Of a DNA stretch of 64,000 nucleotides, positions 25,895 through 35,041 are shown in pieces. Position numbers and translations under genes: made by a program. Origin of the DNA: Acetobacterium woodii DSM 1030 (GTDB lineage: Bacteria; Bacillota; Clostridia; Eubacteriales; Eubacteriaceae); assembly GCF_000247605.1 (NCBI RefSeq), contig NC_016894.1, positions 1,849,732 to 1,913,731 of the forward strand. The letters run 5' to 3'. The first letter of the stretch is position 1. Each line of letters begins with the position of its first letter. A model generated the notes under the pieces. That model did no database searches. It was not told where the DNA came from and saw only the letters and a program-made list of their open reading frames with translations.

Positions 25895-28800
25895 ATGAAG
25901 ACAGTACGAAATGATTCGGAAGATAATCAGAATGGGGGTGATGCATTTTCGATAAAAATACATTTAACCACAAAGCTTGTTCTCTTAACAGTTTTAACGC
26001 TGATTGCAGCGATTGTTATTTTGGGCATTTTAGTTGTTAACGCTGGGGCTGCGATTATTAATGAAAAAAGTGAAACCGACGCATTAGAATATGTAGCGGA
26101 ATCAGCCAGTCATATAAGCGAAGTAATTACCGGGAATTTAGATATGTTAAATGAAATTGCTGATCGGGAAGCAACAATCGGCATGAATTTTGATACCCAG
26201 GTAAAATCCGTTTCTGGTGAGGTGGAAAAATTGGGATATCAGGATATGGCAGTGATTGATACGAATGGTCATGGAAAATATATTATCAGTGGTGGTGAGT
26301 TTGATGCCTCTGATCAAACCTGGTATCAGGCAGCATTGACAGGGAACCCCTATATTTCAGATGTTTCGGTTAGTCAGGTGACCAAGCAGCCGGCAGTTTT
26401 TGAGGTAACCCCGATTAAAAAAGGTAACCAGATCGTTGGGGTACTCATGGGTAGGCGAGATGCCAATTTTTTAAGTGCGATTACCAATACTTTTGGTGAT
26501 GGTAAAAATAAATACAGCTATGTGATTAGCGCTAGCGGTGGCATAATGGCTCACCCCGATGAACAAATCGTTTTAGCTCAGAATAATGTATTTGATAACA
26601 TTGAAAACGATGGGCCCAATGGTTTTGGCGCAACTTTTAAAGGCCTTGGTTCAAACAAATTGGCAAACTTTAAATATGAATATAGCGGGGCCACTAAAAT
26701 AGCTTATGTGGCTCCCATTCCCAAAACAGATTGGACCTTAGTTTTAACCGAATCAGAAGATTATTTACTGGCACCGATTATAGAATTACGTAACACCATT
26801 ATCATCTTTGCATTGGGGATTTTGGCTGTTGGAGCAGTTATTTCTTTGATCGTTTCCAAACGCATTGCTAAACCGGTGATTGCCGCTAATCGGATGATTA
26901 AAGAAATCAATCGGGGACATTTGAGCAACCGTTTGGAAATTGTTTCTCATGATGAAGTGGGAGAAATGACACAATCGCTTAATCATTTAGCGGACAACCT
27001 ACAGAATGAGATTATCGATCTGATGAAAAAAATATCTCAGGGTGATGTATCAACAGATATTGAAGTAGATGATTCAGAAGATGAAATTACGCCAGTATTG
27101 AAACAAACCGTCGAAATAATTCATAACCTGATCAGCGAAGCAACGCTGCTTTCTAACGCAGCATTAGCGGGAAAGTGGCAAACGCGTGCAGACGAAAATG
27201 CTTTTGAAGGTGGTTTCAAAGAGATTATTAAGGGCGTTAATGCGACCCTTGACACCGTTGTCGATAAGATGGTTTGGTATGAAGCCATCATTGATTCTGT
27301 GCCATTTCCATTGCATGTAACGGATAATGATATGAAATGGGCATTTATGAATAGGGCATTCGAAGCGTTGATGATTGAAAACAACGTGATCACGGATAGA
27401 AAATCGGCGGTTGGGATGGACTGCTGGCATGCCGGAGCCGATATTTGTCAAACAGAAGGCTGTGGGATCCGACGTTTAGTTGATCAGGGAATTGGAGAAA
27501 GCTATTTTGAGTGGTGTGGTCGGAACAATAAACAGGATACCGCATATTTAAAAAATAGCAAAGGCGAAAATGTTGGTTTTGTTGAACTTGTTACCGATTT
27601 GACACCGATGATTCGGGTCAGCAATTATACCAAAACCGAAGTGGATCGGTTAGCTAATAACCTTACTGGTTTAGCTCAAGGAGATCTGTTATTTGATCTA
27701 AAAATTGGAGAAGTGGATGAATATACTACGGAAGTCTGTGCTCAATTTGCTGAAATCCGGAACAGTTTAGCTGAGGTGAAAGACTCAGTTGACAATCTCA
27801 TCAGCGATACTACTATGCTGGCTCAAGCAGGGATTGACGGACAACTCAATACAAGAGCCGATTCAAACCGTCATCAAGGTGATTTTGCTAAAATTGTGGA
27901 TGGAATTAATGCCACGATGGATGCGGTAGTGGCACCAATTCAGGAAGCTTCGAGCACCTTGAATGAACTGGCGCAAGGAAATCTTAACACTGGTATGGTC
28001 GGAAACTATAATGGCGATTATACTCAGATTAAAGAAGATATGAATCGAACCATCACTTTTCTTAAACGTTATGTAGATGAAATTTCTTTTACTTTGAAGG
28101 AAGTGGGGAGCGGCAATTTGGATCTGGAAATTACCGGAGAATATCTCGGCGACTTTTTAGCGATTAAAACAGCCCTGAATGACATTACCTCAAATCTCAG
28201 TTTGACGATGTCAGATATCAATGAAGCGGCTGGACAGGTTGAAGCCGGAGCTATCCAAATTTCAGATGGGGGACAGGCATTATCGCAAGGAACAACCGAA
28301 CAAGCAAGTGCCATTCAGGAATTAACAGCGTCAATAGAGGAAGTAGCCAGTGAAACAAAGCAAAATGCGATTAATGCCAATAATGCCAATGAATTGGCCA
28401 CAGAAGTTAAAATAAATGCTGAAGTTGGCAATAAACAAATGGCAGAAATGGTCGCAGCCATGATCGAAATTAATGACGCTTCCAAAAATATTTCGAAAAT
28501 TATTAAAGTCATTGATGACATTGCTTTCCAAACGAATATTCTGGCATTAAATGCAGCGGTTGAAGCTGCCAGAGCCGGACAGCATGGTAAGGGTTTTGCC
28601 GTTGTAGCTGAAGAAGTACGAACTTTGGCGGCAAGAAGTGCCGAAGCGGCAAAAGAGACAACAGCCATGATCGAGGGTTCCATTACCAAAACGGAAGCTG
28701 GGACTAAAATCGCTGATTTGACAGCAGAAAGTCTGAAAGATATTTTAGACGAGATCGATAAAGTAACCGGATTGGTCGGAAACATTGCCCTGGCATCCAA

Positions 28801-28975
28801 TGATCAGGCATCAGAGATTGCGCAAATTAATCAGGGAATTGAACAGGTTTCTCAGGTCGTCCAAACTAATTCGGCGACGGCTGAAGAAAGTGCCGCAGCC
28901 AGTGAAGAATTGTCCGGGCAGGCGGAAATCCTCAAACAGATGGTTGGGACGTTTAATTTAAAAGAAAATCGTTAG
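25895..28975 (+). CDS. Large methyl-accepting chemotaxis protein with dCache and cysteine-rich PAS domains
   Basis: 1026 residues. TM1 about 28-50; extracellular dCache sensor about 55-295 ([23 protein letters not shown]); TM2 about 300-320; HAMP about 322-376. The PAS-like domain is at about 455-570 with Cys510, 518, 523 and 541. HAMP-like repeats surround it: two copies of a module ending NATLDTVV / NATMDAVV at about 420-456 and 644-679. The MCP signalling domain follows, with the conserved tip [20 protein letters not shown] at about 873-892. The dCache ligand could be a carboxylate or aromatic, given the neighbouring demethylase genes, but that is only a guess. AAAGGAG site; terminator downstream. 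Confidence 0.95.
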   Translation: MKTVRNDSEDNQNGGDAFSIKIHLTTKLVLLTVLTLIAAIVILGILVVNAGAAIINEKSETDALEYVAESASHISEVITGNLDMLNEIADREATIGMNFDTQVKSVSGEVEKLGYQDMAVIDTNGHGKYIISGGEFDASDQTWYQAALTGNPYISDVSVSQVTKQPAVFEVTPIKKGNQIVGVLMGRRDANFLSAITNTFGDGKNKYSYVISASGGIMAHPDEQIVLAQNNVFDNIENDGPNGFGATFKGLGSNKLANFKYEYSGATKIAYVAPIPKTDWTLVLTESEDYLLAPIIELRNTIIIFALGILAVGAVISLIVSKRIAKPVIAANRMIKEINRGHLSNRLEIVSHDEVGEMTQSLNHLADNLQNEIIDLMKKISQGDVSTDIEVDDSEDEITPVLKQTVEIIHNLISEATLLSNAALAGKWQTRADENAFEGGFKEIIKGVNATLDTVVDKMVWYEAIIDSVPFPLHVTDNDMKWAFMNRAFEALMIENNVITDRKSAVGMDCWHAGADICQTEGCGIRRLVDQGIGESYFEWCGRNNKQDTAYLKNSKGENVGFVELVTDLTPMIRVSNYTKTEVDRLANNLTGLAQGDLLFDLKIGEVDEYTTEVCAQFAEIRNSLAEVKDSVDNLISDTTMLAQAGIDGQLNTRADSNRHQGDFAKIVDGINATMDAVVAPIQEASSTLNELAQGNLNTGMVGNYNGDYTQIKEDMNRTITFLKRYVDEISFTLKEVGSGNLDLEITGEYLGDFLAIKTALNDITSNLSLTMSDINEAAGQVEAGAIQISDGGQALSQGTTEQASAIQELTASIEEVASETKQNAINANNANELATEVKINAEVGNKQMAEMVAAMIEINDASKNISKIIKVIDDIAFQTNILALNAAVEAARAGQHGKGFAVVAEEVRTLAARSAEAAKETTAMIEGSITKTEAGTKIADLTAESLKDILDEIDKVTGLVGNIALASNDQASEIAQINQGIEQVSQVVQTNSATAEESAAASEELSGQAEILKQMVGTFNLKENR

Positions 28976-29085
28976 ACCATTAGAAAATAGTAGAAAAATC
29001 GAGCAACTGTTAGTAAAAATAAAATAATTACTAAAAAGTTAAATTATCAACATCAGAAAAATAATAAGAAAGGGGATGCTCTTTC

Positions 29086-29120
29086 AAAAAATAGCGATCG
29101 AAGTGATTGCTATTTTTTTT
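29086..29120 (+). terminator. Terminator of the chemoreceptor gene
   Basis: AAAAATAGCGATC / GATTGCTATTTTT hairpin with a GAAGT loop and eight T. Confidence 0.8.
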
Positions 29121-29388
29121 GTTTGCAGGTAATGTAAGCTGCTCATAGTGTTAGTGTCTGGTAATTGTCGAATACTATATTAATCAACATTGGTTTGGCA
29201 TCCCTATACAGGGATGCATTTAAAACGGCGTTTTGAACGATTAACATTCTAAAAAATGGTTTTGACTTGCCTCAGATTAACTTATTTAAAACACGACTAA
29301 ATATTCGTTGTATTTTTATTAAAAGAAATGGATTGATACGTTTTATGACAAGAAAAGCAAGAAAGTTTGTTTTATTGCCAAAAAAGCA

Positions 29389-29435
29389 TTGACATTAAAA
29401 TCGTAAAACAATACAATAATATAAATTAACCGGTT
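29389..29435 (+). promoter_or_regulatory. Promoter-operator of the second UroD-fold methyltransferase
   Basis: TTGACA (29389-29394), 17-bp spacer, TACAAT (29412-29417), then AACCGGTT (29428-29435) starting 11 nt after the -10. All four elements and their spacings equal those at 14199-14245, and TCGTAAAA occurs in both spacers. The remaining sequence between 29121 and 29388 shows nothing clear, apart from GGTAATTGTCGAA near 29161, which weakly recalls the palindromic element. Confidence 0.7.
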
Positions 29436-29545
29436 AAGTTAAATTGCAAATTAAATATATTTAATAAACACATAACGTGATTACTCAAATGGAAGATGTG
29501 AAGAACAGCAAACAAAATTTTAGTTGAAAGTTGGAGGTTATGGTA

Positions 29546-30628
29546 GTGGAAAAAATACCTTTTGACCCGAAAGAGCTGCAGATTGTTGGAGAGATACCAA
29601 ATATGTTTGGCGTGCCCGATCCGATTTATGATTTTCCAATAACAATGAAGGAAAATTACTTGTTAACGATGCAAAAAGAACCAGTTTGGGAAAGTCTGGG
29701 AAATGAGTCGGGATTGTTTTGCCCCAGCGTTGTGCCGGATAATATTGCGAGAGCTTTTGTTTTTGAAGCAAATATGATGCCACCGCAAGACGGGATTGAT
29801 ATGTTTGGAATTCCTTGGGAATATGTACCTGATGCGCAAGGCTCAATGGTGAGACCGGGGAATCATATTCTAAAGGATGCTAATGACTGGAAGTCGGTCA
29901 TAAAATTTCCCGATATTGACAGCTGGGATTGGGCTGGTAGTGCAAAAGCTAATAATGGAACTTTTTTAAACGGAGATACCTTTGTATTGGCTTGGCAGAT
30001 TAACGGATGGTGGTTCGAACGGTTGATCTCTTTTATGGGATTTGAAGGCGCAGCGGAGGCTCTAATTGACGAAGATCAACAAGCGGCGGTTAAAGAAATA
30101 TTTGAAGCAACTACTGATCTAGCCTGCCGAATCGTCGATAAATTTGTTGAAAATTTTGACTACATTAGCGGTTTTACTGTTCATGATGATTGGGGTTCAC
30201 AGCGATCACCGTTTTTTTCGGAAGCGACAGCACAGGAAATGATTGTGCCCTACATGAAAAAATTGACTGATCATATTCACGCAAAGGGACTTTGGGCAGA
30301 TTTACATAGCTGTGGCCATATTGAATCCCGAATTCAGTGTATCTTGGATGCTGGTTGGGATTCATGGAGCCCGCAGAATATGAACGATACGATCAAACTT
30401 TTTGAAAAATATGGCGATCAAATTTGTATTGGGTTGATACCGGAAGTATTTGATCCATTAACAACGAGTGAAGACGATCAACGTGAATATGCGAAAAAAT
30501 TTGCCGAAAAAGTCTGTATTCCCGGGAAATCCTCGTTTATCAGTGTTTATGCGCTGATTGCTGGAATCATGACACCGGTATTTCGGGAAGAACTGTATAA
30601 ACAGTCGCGAATTCTTTATAGTAAGTAG
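29546..30628 (+). CDS. UroD-fold methyltransferase (MtaA/MtvB superfamily)
   Basis: 361 residues from the GTG at 29546, which is correctly spaced from GGAGG (29533-29537); the ATG at 29540 is too close to that site. TIM-barrel signature segments are FTVHDDWGSQRSPFFS, ADLHSCGHIESRIQCIL (an H-x-C zinc-type motif) and WDSWSPQNMNDTIKLFEKYG. A relative of the protein at 15081, but with HSC in place of HHSD. It stands alone: no corrinoid protein or methyltransferase II is adjacent, so it must share partners, perhaps the corrinoid protein at 14416, whose promoter looks the same. Demethylation of an aromatic methyl ether is plausible. Confidence 0.85.
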   Translation: MEKIPFDPKELQIVGEIPNMFGVPDPIYDFPITMKENYLLTMQKEPVWESLGNESGLFCPSVVPDNIARAFVFEANMMPPQDGIDMFGIPWEYVPDAQGSMVRPGNHILKDANDWKSVIKFPDIDSWDWAGSAKANNGTFLNGDTFVLAWQINGWWFERLISFMGFEGAAEALIDEDQQAAVKEIFEATTDLACRIVDKFVENFDYISGFTVHDDWGSQRSPFFSEATAQEMIVPYMKKLTDHIHAKGLWADLHSCGHIESRIQCILDAGWDSWSPQNMNDTIKLFEKYGDQICIGLIPEVFDPLTTSEDDQREYAKKFAEKVCIPGKSSFISVYALIAGIMTPVFREELYKQSRILYSK

Positions 30629-30757
30629 CGGCGATGTTAATAAATAAAGTTAAACGTTTGCGACGAAAAATGAAATGAATTAAAACAATGGTTTTATTGG
30701 TTAAAAGCGTTATTTGAAACCGGGAAAATGCACCTGAAATTTCAGCTCAAAAGATTT

Positions 30758-30816
30758 AAATGCCCCATAGAAATGACTTGTTTATTTTAAATGAGTTAAT
30801 TTTTATGGGGCATTTT
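30758..30816 (+). terminator. Terminator after the methyltransferase
   Basis: AAATGCCCCATA and TATGGGGCATTT pair perfectly around a 34-nt AT-rich loop; the right arm ends in T4. Confidence 0.8.
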
Positions 30817-31008
30817 ACGCGTTTATCAACGATCATAAAAGGAGCGACTATTGTCATCTAAACAACATACCTATGTCATCCATTTTTTTGCCCGGCGGTG
30901 TTTATTGATTACATAATATTTTGTAAATGTGTAGTTGTCCATTCATAACAATTCACTAAGGATGCTAAATTTAACGTCAGCGGCAGATTGCTATTTATGA
31001 TATAATTT

Positions 31009-31061
31009 ATTGCAAAATGAGCCCAAAGCTCATGGCATATGGCACGTTCGCAATTGCCTAA
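31009..31061 (+). repeat. Short palindromic element in the 5' leader, flanked by 10-bp direct repeats
   Basis: An ATTGC...GCAAT outer pair and a perfect ATGAGC-CCAAA-GCTCAT inner hairpin, then GGCA and TTCGCAATTGCCTA. GATATAATTT occurs on both sides (30999-31008 and 31062-31071), as after an insertion. Related to the copies at 50947 and 55641. It ends 30 nt before the ATG of the next gene. Confidence 0.7.
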
Positions 31062-31090
31062 GATATAATTTTACGAATAAGGAGAAAATC

Positions 31091-32416
31091 ATGTTAGGTG
31101 CAATTATTGGGGACATTGTGGGTTCCCGTTTTGAGTTCAATAATCATCGGAGTAAAGCGTTTGACTTGTTCACAGATAATTGTCGAATCACCGATGATAC
31201 GATTATGACCTTGGCTGTAGCCAGCGCGATCATGGAAGCGGAAGAGCAGCTGGAATCAGCTGCCGAAATTGGCGATAATAATCGTGAGTATTACCGTTTG
31301 GTTGAGGTTCTAGCAGTGAAGACGATGCAGAATTTAGGTCGAAGTTATCCTAATTATGGGTATGGAGACAGGTTTGCACAGTGGCTTTCTAGTGATCAAC
31401 CCAAGCCATACAATAGTTTTGGAAATGGTGCTGCGATGCGGATTAGTCCGGCGGGCTTTGCTGCTAAGACAGAAACAGAAGCCCGGATATTGTCGGAAGT
31501 GATCACCCGGGTGAGCCATAATCATCCAGAAGGCCTTAAGGGCGCTGAAGCAACCGTGATGGCCATTTATATGGCCAGGAATGGCGCGGACAAACAAGCC
31601 ATTCGTGATCGGATTAATGGTTACTTTTATACGCTTGATTTTACCATTGATGGGATCAGAGATACCTACCGGTTTAATGAAACTTGTCAGGAAACAGTTC
31701 CCCAGGCAATAACTGCTTTTCTGGAGTCAACATCATTTGAGGATGCCATCCGAACGGCTATTTCGGTGGGTGGTGACAGCGACACTTTGGCAGCCATAAC
31801 CGGAGCTATTGCCGAAGCGTATTATGGAATCCCGGAAAACATTAAAGAAAAAGCGCTGACTTACCTGGATACCAATTTGCAGGCAATATATGAGGCCTGG
31901 CAGGAATTCAAAAAGAAGCGGTCAATGAATATAACTTTCAGACCGGCTAAGCTGCAGGAACGCGAAATTCTGTTTCGTGAAGGTTATCGGGAATGGCCTA
32001 AAAATAGAACGTTTGAAGAGTATTGTAGCGATAATGCCAAAGAAGACGAATACGGAATTCGGTATATTATGGCAATCGATGATGAAATTCTCAGCTCGGT
32101 TATTCTCTTGGAATTAAAATCAATCATGGGAAAAAAGGTTTATGGAATCGGTTCCGTATTAACACCTCAAAATCATACCGGGAAAGGTTATGCAACGACA
32201 TTACTACGTAAATGCCTCCAACAAATCGAAAACAATGATCCGTTGATTTTTTTATATTCGGATATCAATCCAGCTTTTTATCAAAGACTTAGTTTTAGAA
32301 TCTTACCTTTAGAATTTCAAAAAGTTAAAAAAAGCACTTGTATGGTGAGGTGTCGTGATGAAAATTGGGAGGCACTATTAAAAAGTTCAGTTGCGTTAAT
32401 TCCCGATTACTTTTAG
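31091..32416 (+). CDS. ADP-ribosylglycohydrolase fused to a GNAT acetyltransferase domain
   Basis: 441 residues from the ATG at 31091 with AAGGAG upstream; a longer open frame only translates the repeat element. Residues 1 to about 278 form an ADP-ribosylglycohydrolase/DraG-like domain with the metal-binding blocks GDIVGSRFEFNN, TDDTIMT and GGDSDTLAAITGAIAEAYYG. Residues 279-441, beginning with Met-Asn-Ile, form a GNAT-like domain (GSVLTPQNHTGKGYATTLLR as acetyl-CoA loop). There is no stop codon and no ribosome-binding site between them, so it is a genuine fusion in this sequence. It could remove ADP-ribose from proteins and acetylate a second site or substrate; no target is known. Confidence 0.85.
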   Translation: MLGAIIGDIVGSRFEFNNHRSKAFDLFTDNCRITDDTIMTLAVASAIMEAEEQLESAAEIGDNNREYYRLVEVLAVKTMQNLGRSYPNYGYGDRFAQWLSSDQPKPYNSFGNGAAMRISPAGFAAKTETEARILSEVITRVSHNHPEGLKGAEATVMAIYMARNGADKQAIRDRINGYFYTLDFTIDGIRDTYRFNETCQETVPQAITAFLESTSFEDAIRTAISVGGDSDTLAAITGAIAEAYYGIPENIKEKALTYLDTNLQAIYEAWQEFKKKRSMNITFRPAKLQEREILFREGYREWPKNRTFEEYCSDNAKEDEYGIRYIMAIDDEILSSVILLELKSIMGKKVYGIGSVLTPQNHTGKGYATTLLRKCLQQIENNDPLIFLYSDINPAFYQRLSFRILPLEFQKVKKSTCMVRCRDENWEALLKSSVALIPDYF

Positions 32417-32433
32417 TCAATGCGAGACAGGCT

Positions 32434-32461
32434 TTTACACGATCAAAGAATATGTTATAAT
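32434..32461 (+). promoter_or_regulatory. Promoter of the ABC-F gene
   Basis: TTTACA (32434-32439), 16-bp spacer, TATAAT (32456-32461), upstream of the leader hairpin. Confidence 0.6.
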
Positions 32462-32471
32462 TTAGAAATAA

Positions 32472-32501
32472 ATGTCATTAGTTATAAAAAACACTTCCTG
32501 A
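32472..32501 (+). CDS. Putative leader peptide of the ABC-F attenuator (MSLVIKNTS)
   Basis: Nine codons and a TGA, starting within a few bases of the expected transcript start, so translation would be near-leaderless. Codons 6-9 exactly cover the left arm of the terminator hairpin, so a ribosome stalled there would prevent the hairpin. That fits antibiotic-sensing leaders of ABC-F genes, but the short frame could be chance. Confidence 0.4.
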   Translation: MSLVIKNTS

Positions 32502-32529
32502 CAAACACTATTAATCTGGAAGTGTTTTT
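32487..32529 (+). terminator. Conditional terminator (attenuator) in the ABC-F leader
   Basis: AAAAACACTTCC (32487-32498) pairs perfectly over 12 bp with GGAAGTGTTTTT (32518-32529). Only 28 nt separate it from the ABC-F start codon, too little for a promoter, so transcription of the gene must pass through it. Confidence 0.75.
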
Positions 32530-32557
32530 AATTGAAAAAATAAGAAATGGAGAATGA

Positions 32558-34114
32558 ATGAGTATTTTAAATGTCGAGAATCTTTCTCACGGCTTTGGGG
32601 ATCGGGCGATTTACAAGCAGGTTTCCTTTCGCTTGTTAAAAGGTGAACATATCGGATTAATTGGTCCTAATGGAGAAGGTAAATCGACTTTCATGAATAT
32701 CGTAACCGGAAAGCTGATGCCTGATGAAGGCAAGGTGGAATGGTCAAAAAATGTCCGGGTTGGTTATCTGGATCAACATGCGATGTTGGCAAAAGGAATG
32801 ACTGTTCGGGATGTATTAACCTCGGCTTTTGATTTTTTGCTGGAGATGGAGAGTCGGATTGGCTTACTTTATGAAAAAATGGGTGAAGATACACCGGAAG
32901 AACTGGAAAAAGATTTAGAAGAAGTCGGCGATTTACAGGAATTATTAGATTTTCACGATTTCTATCTGGTCGATTCAAAAGTAGAAGAAATTGCCAAGGC
33001 ATTGGGACTAAACGAGATTGGCCTGGATAAAGATATTACTGAATTAAGTGGTGGTCAGCGGACCAAAGTTTTGCTGGGAAAACTATTACTCGAAAAACCG
33101 GATATTTTATTATTAGATGAACCAACAAATTATCTGGATGAACAACATATTGAGTGGTTAAAGCGTTATTTAAATGATTATGAAAATGCCTTTATTTTAA
33201 TTTCACATGATTTGCCATTTGTTAATGAAGTCATCAATATTATTTATCATATGGATAATCAGAAATTGACCCGTTATGTTGGCGACTATGAAAAATTTAA
33301 AGAAGTACTTGAAGCAAAAAAAGCCCAGGAGCAAGCGGCTTACAATCGCCAGCAAAATGAAATTGCCGATTTAAAAGATTTTGTTGCCAGAAATAAAGCC
33401 CGGGTAGCAACTCGAAATATGGCGATGTCGAGACAAAAAAAGCTGGATAAAATGGATATCATTGAGTTAGCATCCGAAAAACCCAAACCGCGATTTAATT
33501 TTAAGGAAGCTGGTTCAACCGGCCGGCGGGTTTTTGAAACTGAGGAGTTAGTGATTGGTTATCATGAACCTTTATCAAAACCCTTGAATTTAGTCATGGA
33601 ACGAAAGCAAAAAATCGTTTTAAAAGGGACAAATGGGATTGGAAAAACAACCTTGCTTAAAAGTATTCTGGGATTAATTCCCCCCCTTTCAGGCACGATT
33701 GAAAAAGGTGAAAAACTCGAAATTGGCTATTATGAACAGGAAATGGATCAAAATATCGGGACGAGCTGTATTGACGAAGTATGGAATGAGTTTCCCTCGC
33801 TTAATCAAAAAGAAGTTCGTTCGGCGCTGGCCCAATGCGGACTGACCCGGAAGCATATTGAGAGTATGGTTAAGGTGCTTAGCGGGGGAGAACAAGCCAA
33901 AGTGCGGTTATGTAAACTGATCAACCGCTCAAGTAATATATTGGTTCTTGATGAACCAACCAATCACTTGGATGCTGAAGCAAAAGCTGAATTGCAACGT
34001 GCCTTAGAAGCCTATGGCGGCGGTATTTTGATGGTTTGCCATGAACCCGAATTTTATGAAAGTTTTGTCAGTGAAGTTTGGGATTGTTCGCAATGGACGA
34101 CTAAAGTATTTTAA
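32558..34114 (+). CDS. ABC-F family ATPase (ribosome-associated translation factor, YkpA/YbiT-like)
   Basis: 518 residues, two ABC domains in tandem and no membrane segment. Walker A GPNGEGKST and GTNGIGKTT; signatures LSGGQRTKVLL and LSGGEQAKVRL; Walker B ILLLDEPTNYLD and ILVLDEPTNHLD. The linker between the domains (about 235-300) is charged and helical, as in ABC-F proteins that reach into the ribosomal E site. Some members protect ribosomes from antibiotics, others are housekeeping factors. The apparent attenuator in its leader would fit drug-induced expression. GGAGA site before the ATG. Confidence 0.92.
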   Translation: MSILNVENLSHGFGDRAIYKQVSFRLLKGEHIGLIGPNGEGKSTFMNIVTGKLMPDEGKVEWSKNVRVGYLDQHAMLAKGMTVRDVLTSAFDFLLEMESRIGLLYEKMGEDTPEELEKDLEEVGDLQELLDFHDFYLVDSKVEEIAKALGLNEIGLDKDITELSGGQRTKVLLGKLLLEKPDILLLDEPTNYLDEQHIEWLKRYLNDYENAFILISHDLPFVNEVINIIYHMDNQKLTRYVGDYEKFKEVLEAKKAQEQAAYNRQQNEIADLKDFVARNKARVATRNMAMSRQKKLDKMDIIELASEKPKPRFNFKEAGSTGRRVFETEELVIGYHEPLSKPLNLVMERKQKIVLKGTNGIGKTTLLKSILGLIPPLSGTIEKGEKLEIGYYEQEMDQNIGTSCIDEVWNEFPSLNQKEVRSALAQCGLTRKHIESMVKVLSGGEQAKVRLCKLINRSSNILVLDEPTNHLDAEAKAELQRALEAYGGGILMVCHEPEFYESFVSEVWDCSQWTTKVF

Positions 34115-34218
34115 CCCTAACTTTGGTTGGTTTAGCGGTGAAATCGGATAAGTTTAAAAGAGAAGGGAGTTAGTGTTGACTTGTGATCATATCATTCGCA
34201 AATTAATGCTAAAAATAA

Positions 34219-34965
34219 ATGATGATTACATATATTCATGAAACAGAATTACACAAAGGTATTGAAGCAGCGATGAAAGCTTTAAATAAGGCAGATATTG
34301 TTGCCGGTAAAAATCAGGATCGCGAAGATCAGTTAAAAGAAATTCATCTGCTGATGGATATTGATAATGTTCAGGAGATAAAAATTACGATGGCGATGCC
34401 AACCGGGGTGGAAACGCTTGTTGATTATGTCTTGGAAATTGTCGAAGGAACAAAAGATTTTGAAAAAGATTTGTATGGTTACACTTATCATGATTTATTT
34501 TCCAAAAACCTGGACTTTGTGATCAGTAAATTAAAAGAAGATCCGATAACCAGACAAGCGACGTTACATGTGGCAAATCAGGAAGCGGCAAAGTTGGACC
34601 ACCCACCATGTCTACAACTGATTCATTACACGATTAAAGACGGTAAACTGAATACCGATGTGGTTTTTCGGAGCAATGATGGCGTAAAAGCGGTGGCGAT
34701 GAATGTTTTTGCTTTGCTTGAATTGTCGCGATACATCGCCAAAAAGGTTGGCATCAACGAACTGGGTTCCTATTCGCATCATGCCTTGAGTTTCCATGCC
34801 TATAGCAGAGATTGGAAAGCTCTTGAGGGATATTGTAAAATGTTTGATGAGCGAGATTGTATTATTGACTATGAAGATTATTTGGAAGCTTATGCGGATT
34901 ACGCTGATGACTGTCGAGAAAAAAGCAAACAATTACAAATCAAACAGGAAAGCAAGCTAAAATAA
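34219..34965 (+). CDS. Thymidylate-synthase-like protein
   Basis: 248 residues. The C-terminal half reads like the thymidylate synthase core: PPCLQLIHY with the catalytic-type Cys131, VVFRSNDGVKAVAMNVFALL with RSND and the conserved Asn, and a late SFHAYSRDW where synthases have a H-x-Y motif. The His that follows the catalytic Cys in most synthases is Leu here, and the N-terminal half shows no typical folate/dUMP loop. It may be a divergent nucleotide-modifying enzyme of the TS/dCMP-hydroxymethylase fold or a non-catalytic relative. No good ribosome-binding site is visible; an in-frame stop lies just before the first ATG. Confidence 0.6.
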   Translation: MMITYIHETELHKGIEAAMKALNKADIVAGKNQDREDQLKEIHLLMDIDNVQEIKITMAMPTGVETLVDYVLEIVEGTKDFEKDLYGYTYHDLFSKNLDFVISKLKEDPITRQATLHVANQEAAKLDHPPCLQLIHYTIKDGKLNTDVVFRSNDGVKAVAMNVFALLELSRYIAKKVGINELGSYSHHALSFHAYSRDWKALEGYCKMFDERDCIIDYEDYLEAYADYADDCREKSKQLQIKQESKLK

Positions 34966-34980
34966 TCAGAAAATGAAGAA

Positions 34981-35030
34981 TTGACAGAATCTAAAAAAAG
35001 TGCTAGTCTTTACCTAGGAATCCTAAGTAA
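34981..35030 (+). promoter_or_regulatory. Promoter and dyad operator of the PadR/HAAS operon
   Basis: TTGACA (34981-34986), 17-bp spacer, TAGTCT (35004-35009). The near-perfect dyad TTACCTAGG-AAT-CCTAAGTAA (35010-35030) sits between the promoter and the GGAGG site, a likely autoregulatory PadR site. Confidence 0.7.
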
Positions 35031-35041
35031 GGAGGCAAATA

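Noticed and set aside
27121-28800. Long open frames on the minus strand inside the chemoreceptor gene
   Set aside because: They mirror the codon pattern of the real gene, lack ribosome-binding sites and resemble no family.
31010-31090. Upstream extension of the ADP-ribosylglycohydrolase reading frame
   Set aside because: It only translates the palindromic element; the Shine-Dalgarno site points to 31091. The pyrC extension from 55638 was dropped for the same reason.
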